A stretch of 10,808 nt of DNA from Prevotella sp. UBA3757. GTDB lineage: Bacteria > Bacteroidota > Bacteroidia > Bacteroidales > Bacteroidaceae. Both the position numbers and the translations under genes were made by a program. The stretch lies in the NCBI GenBank assembly GCA_002371715.1, contig DFGF01000084.1, forward strand, positions 1 through 10,808. The letters run 5' to 3'. The notes beneath the pieces were generated by a model. That model worked only from the letters and a program-made list of their open reading frames with translations. It made no database searches and was not told the origin of the DNA. Numbering within the stretch: position 1 is the first letter of the stretch; every line of letters starts with the position of its first letter. Positions 7,154 through 10,808 of the stretch are shown here, one piece after another.

Positions 7154-7543
7154 ATGGAAAATCGGAAGACGTCCTGGTGGTACACTGCATGGGTGTTGTT
7201 CTTTACCGCTATCATGTTTGTCGGGACCGTCTTTGCAGGGTTGACCGGTTTCGGTCTTATTTCCGCCGTGTTTCACCTCGTATGCTCCTTGATATATGTC
7301 TATGGATGGCAGGCGATAGCCCGTCGCTCACCAGAGGTTATGCCCAAATACTTTCTGGCCGCCTCGGCTCTGCGCCTGATGGCTGCAGCCATCGTATTGT
7401 TGGTGTTCTGTGTAGTGAACAGGCAAGACATCGAGCGCATCAAGTGGTTCGCCATCGTGTTCATCATCTTCTATCTGGTCATACTCGCATTCGATGCAAT
7501 ATTCTTTGCTAAAGTAAGTAATAACAATAAAATAACCAAATGA
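7154..7543 (+). CDS. Four-helix membrane protein, probable AtpI-type ATP synthase assembly factor
   Basis: The product is 129 residues with four predicted membrane helices: about 9-30, 34-54, 66-88 and 96-119. It has short loops, a Lys/Arg-containing first loop (ARRSPEVMPK, 56-65) and an Asn/Lys-rich tail. Helix 3 starts FLAASALRL (67-75), with a basic residue (Arg74) inside the membrane. AtpI proteins have a similar small four-helix plan and a basic residue in their third helix. Position supports the same role: it lies between atpC and atpB, and its stop overlaps the atpB start (ATGA at 7540-7543), so the two are likely translationally coupled. AtpI helps assemble the c-ring in other bacteria; function here is inference. 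The ATG at 7154 is preferred because AAGGTG lies six bases upstream; a GTG at 7145 would add three residues. Confidence 0.85.
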   Translation: MENRKTSWWYTAWVLFFTAIMFVGTVFAGLTGFGLISAVFHLVCSLIYVYGWQAIARRSPEVMPKYFLAASALRLMAAAIVLLVFCVVNRQDIERIKWFAIVFIIFYLVILAFDAIFFAKVSNNNKITK

Positions 7544-8640
7544 GAAAACTAAGATCAATATTCTTCATGGCGGCACTGCTGTGCCTTTCGCTTCCGCTGC
7601 ATGCGGAAGAGAAGGAGGGTGGGGTGAACTTGAAGGAGATATTGTTCGGTCACGTGCAGGACAGCTATATGTGGCATGTCACCGACTTCGGCGGACATCC
7701 CCTGATCATCCATCTGCCCATGATCTTCTATTCCCAGCACTCGGGGTTCCACGTGCTCTGCTCCTCGCAGTTCGAGCATGAGCCTAATGCGGAACTGCTG
7801 CGTGCCGGCGAAGGGTCGGCAGCAGGGTTCTACATCCAGGGTGCTGAGGATGAGAAAGGCCGCATCGTCGAGCGCGTGGGCAGCGACTTGGTGCCCGTAT
7901 GTTTCGACATATCCATCACGAAGACCGTCCTCGTGCTCTTCATCAATGCCATACTCCTGGTATGCTGCATCCTGACGGCTGCCCGCTGGTGTAAGAAGCA
8001 CAAGGTGGACGACCCTGCCCCCGGCGGTTTCGTCGGCCTTATACACATGTTCGTGATGTCGGTATATAACGATATGATCAAGCCTTCACTCGGCAGCGAA
8101 GCGCCTAAGTACGCTCCCTACCTGCTGACGTGCTTCTTCTTTATCTTCATCACCAACATCATGGGTGTCATGCCCTTCCCGCCGGGTGGCGGCAACCTGA
8201 CCGGTAATATCACCTGTACGATGTTCCTTGCCCTCTGCACGTTCCTGATTGTCAACGTGACGGGTACGAAGGCCTATTGGAAGGAAATCTTCTGGGGCGA
8301 CGTGCCCATGTGGCTGAAGGTGCCCGTACCCCTGATGCCGTTCATTGAGTTCTTCGGTATCTTCACCAAGCCCATCGCACTGATGATCCGTCTTTTCGCC
8401 AACATGCTGGCTGGTCACGTCATTGCCATCTCGCTGTCGTGCATCATCTTCATCATGTTTGCCTTAGGCGGCACTATGGGTACCGTGCTCGGCACGGCCA
8501 TGACGCCTGTCTCGGTGCTGCTCAGCGTCTTCATGATGCTGCTCGAGGTGCTGGTGTGCTACATCCAGGCCATGGTCTTCACCATGCTCTCGGCCGTGTT
8601 CATCTCCATGTCTCACGTCAAGGAGCATCATGCGGCGTGA
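7540..8640 (+). CDS. atpB: ATP synthase Fo subunit a with exported N-terminal extension
   Basis: Subunit a forms the two proton half-channels against the c-ring. It has 366 residues, about 95 more than E. coli. Residues 1-22 look like a cleavable signal peptide ending LHA. Residues about 23-123 are soluble and include a His/Trp-containing segment (FGHVQDSYMWHV, 36-47). The conserved membrane core follows: helices at about 124-148, 192-213, 221-242, then the signature IRLFANMLAGH with the essential Arg284 (E. coli Arg210), and a final long helix with LLEVLVCYIQAMVF (334-347). His293 and Glu336 occupy the sites of E. coli Glu219 and His245, the swapped arrangement known from mitochondria. The start overlaps the previous stop by four bases. 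I recall an N-terminal extension as a Bacteroidetes trait. Confidence 0.96.
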   Translation: MRKLRSIFFMAALLCLSLPLHAEEKEGGVNLKEILFGHVQDSYMWHVTDFGGHPLIIHLPMIFYSQHSGFHVLCSSQFEHEPNAELLRAGEGSAAGFYIQGAEDEKGRIVERVGSDLVPVCFDISITKTVLVLFINAILLVCCILTAARWCKKHKVDDPAPGGFVGLIHMFVMSVYNDMIKPSLGSEAPKYAPYLLTCFFFIFITNIMGVMPFPPGGGNLTGNITCTMFLALCTFLIVNVTGTKAYWKEIFWGDVPMWLKVPVPLMPFIEFFGIFTKPIALMIRLFANMLAGHVIAISLSCIIFIMFALGGTMGTVLGTAMTPVSVLLSVFMMLLEVLVCYIQAMVFTMLSAVFISMSHVKEHHAA

Positions 8641-8732
8641 GATGGATGATGTATTCATGGATGATGGATGATGTGAGAATTAAGAGATTAAAGATTAAAC
8701 ATTAAATATTAACAAATTAAAACTTTAAGATT
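8641..8732. repeat. AT-rich repetitive spacer and leader of atpE
   Basis: A perfect 12-base direct repeat GATGGATGATGT occurs at 8641-8652 and 8663-8674. It is followed by a run of degenerate ATTAA units roughly every 7-9 bases (about 8678-8718) reaching almost to the atpE ATG. The second half contains almost no G or C and should be single-stranded in mRNA. There is no TAnnTTTG box and no hairpin followed by T, so I see neither a promoter nor a terminator. A role as a translation-enhancing leader for atpE is inferred. Confidence 0.75.
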
Positions 8733-8975
8733 ATGATTTCATTATTATTAGCAGCAGATGCACTCGCAAAGCTCGGTGCTACTGTAGGTGGTGGTTTGGC
8801 AGTTATCGGTGCAGGTATCGGTATCGGTCGTATTGGTGGACAGGCTATGGATGCTATGGCTCGTCAGCCTGAGAAGATGGGTGGTCTGCAGAGCTCGATG
8901 ATTCTGGCTGCTGCCCTGGTCGAGGGTGCTACGTTCCTGGCACTGGTGATTTCAATTCTGGCACTGTTTGTCTAA
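8733..8975 (+). CDS. atpE: ATP synthase Fo subunit c
   Basis: The ring-forming proteolipid has 80 residues in a two-helix hairpin. Helix 1 (about 12-42) is glycine-rich, the polar loop ARQPE is at 43-47, and helix 2 (about 53-79) carries the proton-binding Glu64 in ALVEGATF. The residues that bind sodium in Ilyobacter-type c subunits are absent: the Gln32 site is Ile, and the Ser, Thr and Tyr that follow the glutamate are replaced by Gly, Ala and Leu. Proton coupling is therefore expected. Codon use is distinctive: 12 of 13 glycines use GGT and none GGC, with many GCT and CGT, unlike the GGC/GCC-rich neighbours. That fits very high expression. It has its own AT-rich leader. Confidence 0.97.
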   Translation: MISLLLAADALAKLGATVGGGLAVIGAGIGIGRIGGQAMDAMARQPEKMGGLQSSMILAAALVEGATFLALVISILALFV

Positions 8976-8992
8976 ACCGTTGGTCCGGACAA
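8968..8992 (+). other. Imperfect hairpin overlapping the atpE stop
   Basis: TTGTCT at 8968-8973 can pair with GGACAA at 8987-8992 (with one G-U pair), and ACC at 8976-8978 with GGT at 8982-8984 around a GTT loop. Two A-C mismatches separate the two helical parts. The stem spans the atpE stop codon (8973-8975). No T-run follows, so it is not a classical terminator; it could protect the upstream atpE message from 3' exonucleases. Chance formation cannot be excluded. Confidence 0.35.
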
Positions 8993-9032
8993 GTAATATA
9001 ACTGATTGTAATCAAAGTAATTACTCCAGCTT

Positions 9033-9527
9033 ATGTCATTAATCACCCCTGATTTTGGACTATTCTTCTGGATGACCGTCGTCTTCCTCGTTGTCCTCTT
9101 CCTCCTGTGGAAGTTCGGCTTCCCGGTGATTGTGAAGATGGTCGACGAGCGCAAGGCCTTCATTGACGAGTCGCTGAAAAAGGCTCATGAGGCTAACGAG
9201 CGACTGGCCAATATCCAGAAAGAAGGCGAATCCATCTTGCAGGAGGCACGCGAGAAGCAGGCTCAGATACTTCGCGAGGCTGCCCAGACGCGCGACGCTA
9301 TCGTAGAGAAAGCCCAGGACAAGGCCCGCAGTGAGGGTGCCCGCCTGCTTGACGAGGCTAAGGCCGCCATCGAGCAGGAGAAGAAGGCCGCCATTGCCGA
9401 CATCCGTCAGCAGGTTGCTACGCTGAGCGTCGAGATTGCCGAGAAGGTGCTGAAGCAGAACCTCAAGGACGACAAGTCGCAGATGGATTTGATTGACCGC
9501 ATGCTGGACGACGTTTCTGTGAAATAA
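9033..9527 (+). CDS. atpF: ATP synthase Fo subunit b
   Basis: This peripheral stalk subunit has 164 residues. One N-terminal membrane helix (about 9-30, FGLFFWMTVVF onward) is followed by GFPVIVKMVDERK, the usual junction. A long, highly charged coiled coil then runs from about 35 to 150, full of Glu, Lys, Gln and Ala with no proline. The C-terminus (VEIAEKVLKQNL, about 136-147) is the conserved delta-contacting segment. A single b gene is present with no b-prime partner, so a homodimeric stalk is expected. It starts 57 bases after atpE and is followed by a 27-base spacer before atpH. Confidence 0.95.
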   Translation: MSLITPDFGLFFWMTVVFLVVLFLLWKFGFPVIVKMVDERKAFIDESLKKAHEANERLANIQKEGESILQEAREKQAQILREAAQTRDAIVEKAQDKARSEGARLLDEAKAAIEQEKKAAIADIRQQVATLSVEIAEKVLKQNLKDDKSQMDLIDRMLDDVSVK

Positions 9528-9530
9528 TTA

Positions 9531-9544
9531 TCAATTGTCAATTG
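9531..9544. repeat. Tandem TCAATTG pair in the atpF-atpH spacer
   Basis: TCAATTG occurs twice in tandem (9531-9537 and 9538-9544). The contained word ATTGTCAAT (9534-9542) is the reverse complement of ATTGACAAT at 6834-6842 in the atpD-atpC spacer, so two spacers of this operon share the same short sequence. Confidence 0.6.
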
Positions 9545-9554
9545 AATTAAGCGT

Positions 9555-10091
9555 ATGGATATCGGAGTAATATCGATGAGATATGCGAGGGCACTGCTCA
9601 AGAGTGCTACCGACGCCAATATCGAGGACACCGTCTATCAGGAGATGATGACCGTGGCCAAGAGCTATATTGACGTGCCCGCATTGCGCCAGACGATAGA
9701 CAATCCCATGCTCTCAAAGGACAAGAAGGAGTCGCTGCTCGTCGTCGCCGCTGGCGAGACGCCATGCCAGCTCACCCGAGCCTTCATCGCCCTGGTGCTG
9801 AAGGAGGACCGCGAGAACATGATTCAGTTTATGGCCAACTCGTATGTCACGCTTTACCGTAAGCAGAAGAACGTCATCCGTGGCAAGCTCACCACCGCTG
9901 CCCGCGTCTCGCTCGAAACGGAGCAGAAGATGCGCCAGATGGTCCAGAGCAAGACTAATGGTACTGTGGAGTTCGAGACCGAGGTGAACCCCGACATCAT
10001 CGGCGGCTTCATCCTCGAATACGACACCTTCCGTATGGATGCCAGTGTCAGGTCGAAGCTCAACAACATTCTAAACACACTTAAAAAGTAA
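9555..10091 (+). CDS. atpH: ATP synthase F1 subunit delta
   Basis: This is the cap of the peripheral stalk, joining the b dimer to the top of alpha3beta3. It has 178 residues, the usual length. The N-terminal helical domain begins ISMRYARALL (6-15), matching the family's A-x-RYA-x-AL pattern. The C-terminal part contains GKLTTAARVSLE (about 114-125) and the signature EVNPDIIGGFILEYDTFRMD followed by ASVRSKLNNI. Sequence conservation is otherwise low, as is normal for delta. It is separated from atpA by only 7 bases. Confidence 0.95.
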   Translation: MDIGVISMRYARALLKSATDANIEDTVYQEMMTVAKSYIDVPALRQTIDNPMLSKDKKESLLVVAAGETPCQLTRAFIALVLKEDRENMIQFMANSYVTLYRKQKNVIRGKLTTAARVSLETEQKMRQMVQSKTNGTVEFETEVNPDIIGGFILEYDTFRMDASVRSKLNNILNTLKK

Positions 10092-10098
10092 TTGAACA

Positions 10099-10808
10099 AT
10101 GTCAGATAAAATTAAACCAAGCGAAGTATCCCAAGTGCTGCTCGAACAGCTGAAGGGCATCCAGAATGCCGAACAGTTTGACGAGGTAGGTACCGTGCTC
10201 ACCGTCAGTGATGGCGTGGCCCGCATCTACGGACTCCGCAATGCCGAGGCCAACGAGCTGCTCGAATTTGAGAACGGCACCATGGCCATCGTGATGAACC
10301 TGGAGGAGGACAACGTCGGTTGCGTGCTCTTGGGTTCCACGTCAGGCATCAAGGAGGGTATGGTTGTCAAGCGCACCAAGCGCATTGCCTCCATACGCGT
10401 CAACGACAACATGCTGGGCCGCGTCATCAATCCCCTCGGACAGGCTGTCGACGGAAAGGGTGACATCGACCTGACGGGAGCCTTCGAGATGCCGCTCGAC
10501 CGTAAGGCACCTGGCGTTATCTATCGCCAGCCCGTGAAGGAGCCCCTGCAGACGGGCCTGAAGGCTATCGACTCGATGATTCCCATCGGCCGTGGTCAGC
10601 GCGAGCTTATCATTGGCGACCGTCAGACGGGTAAGACTGCTATTGCCGTCGACACCATCATCAATCAGAAGAGTTTCTACGAGGCTGGCAAGCCCGTCTA
10701 CTGTATCTATGTTGCCATCGGTCAGAAGGCTTCTACCGTGGCCACACTCGTACAGACGCTCAAGGAGCACGGCGCCATGCCTTACACCATCGTTGTGGCC
10801 GCTACGGC
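10099..10808 (+). CDS. atpA: ATP synthase F1 subunit alpha, 3' part beyond window
   Basis: This is the non-catalytic nucleotide-binding subunit of F1. The first 236 residues are visible of an expected 500 or so. The N-terminal helix (MSDKIKPSEV onward) contacts delta. The beta-barrel domain includes GTVLTVSDGVARIYGL (31-46). Then come GRVINPLGQAVDG (107-119), a motif shared by alpha and beta, APGVIYRQPVKEPLQTG (137-153), AIDSMIPIGRGQREL, and the P-loop GDRQTGKT at 173-180 followed by YVAIGQKASTVA. The Gln in the P-loop (DRQTGKT) is typical of alpha. The start ATG lies 7 bases after the atpH stop. The frame is open to the right edge. Confidence 0.97.
   Translation, partial: MSDKIKPSEVSQVLLEQLKGIQNAEQFDEVGTVLTVSDGVARIYGLRNAEANELLEFENGTMAIVMNLEEDNVGCVLLGSTSGIKEGMVVKRTKRIASIRVNDNMLGRVINPLGQAVDGKGDIDLTGAFEMPLDRKAPGVIYRQPVKEPLQTGLKAIDSMIPIGRGQRELIIGDRQTGKTAIAVDTIINQKSFYEAGKPVYCIYVAIGQKASTVATLVQTLKEHGAMPYTIVVAAT

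Noticed and set aside
8642..8671. Tiny open frame of nine codons in the atpB-atpE spacer
   Set aside because: It consists of the GATGGATGAT repeat itself and shows no coding signal.

Overview
The window looks like a chromosomal segment from a Bacteroidales bacterium, most likely Prevotella-like. Three things point there: promoter -7 boxes of the TAnnTTTG type in the two long intergenic regions, start sites that mostly lack a Shine-Dalgarno, and an F-type ATP synthase operon that starts with beta-epsilon and encodes an a subunit with an exported N-terminal extension. The genus is inference from gene order and protein character. Coding density is high. I see no mobile element, tRNA, rRNA, CRISPR array or sign of recent transfer.

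Region 1 (1-2864, minus strand) is almost all of uvrA, the damage-recognition ATPase of nucleotide excision repair; only its last few codons lie outside the window. Region 2 (2865-2974) is a divergent promoter region serving uvrA on one side and a three-gene cluster on the other. Region 3 (2975-5121, plus) is rfbC (dTDP-rhamnose synthesis), a lipoprotein of unknown function and a YafV-type nitrilase/omega-amidase. These are spaced by 14 and 18 bases and are probably co-transcribed. Region 4 (5122-5272) carries a good Bacteroidetes promoter for the ATP synthase operon.

Region 5 (5273 to the right edge) is the F1Fo ATP synthase operon in the order atpD (beta), atpC (epsilon), a four-helix membrane protein that is probably an AtpI-type assembly factor, atpB (a), atpE (c), atpF (b), atpH (delta) and atpA (alpha, cut by the edge). 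atpG would be expected next. All core active-site and proton-path residues are present, so this should be a working proton-driven enzyme. Its lineage-type oddities are an epsilon subunit without the inhibitory C-terminal helices, a long probably periplasmic N-terminal domain on subunit a, two insertions in beta, and a swapped His/Glu pair in subunit a.

This is mainly a housekeeping region. I do not see convincing evidence of an undescribed system. The most useful leads are the unnamed membrane protein inside the atp operon, the exported domain of subunit a, the AT-rich leader and hairpin flanking atpE, the simple-sequence spacers between atp genes, and the incomplete first zinc site of UvrA.
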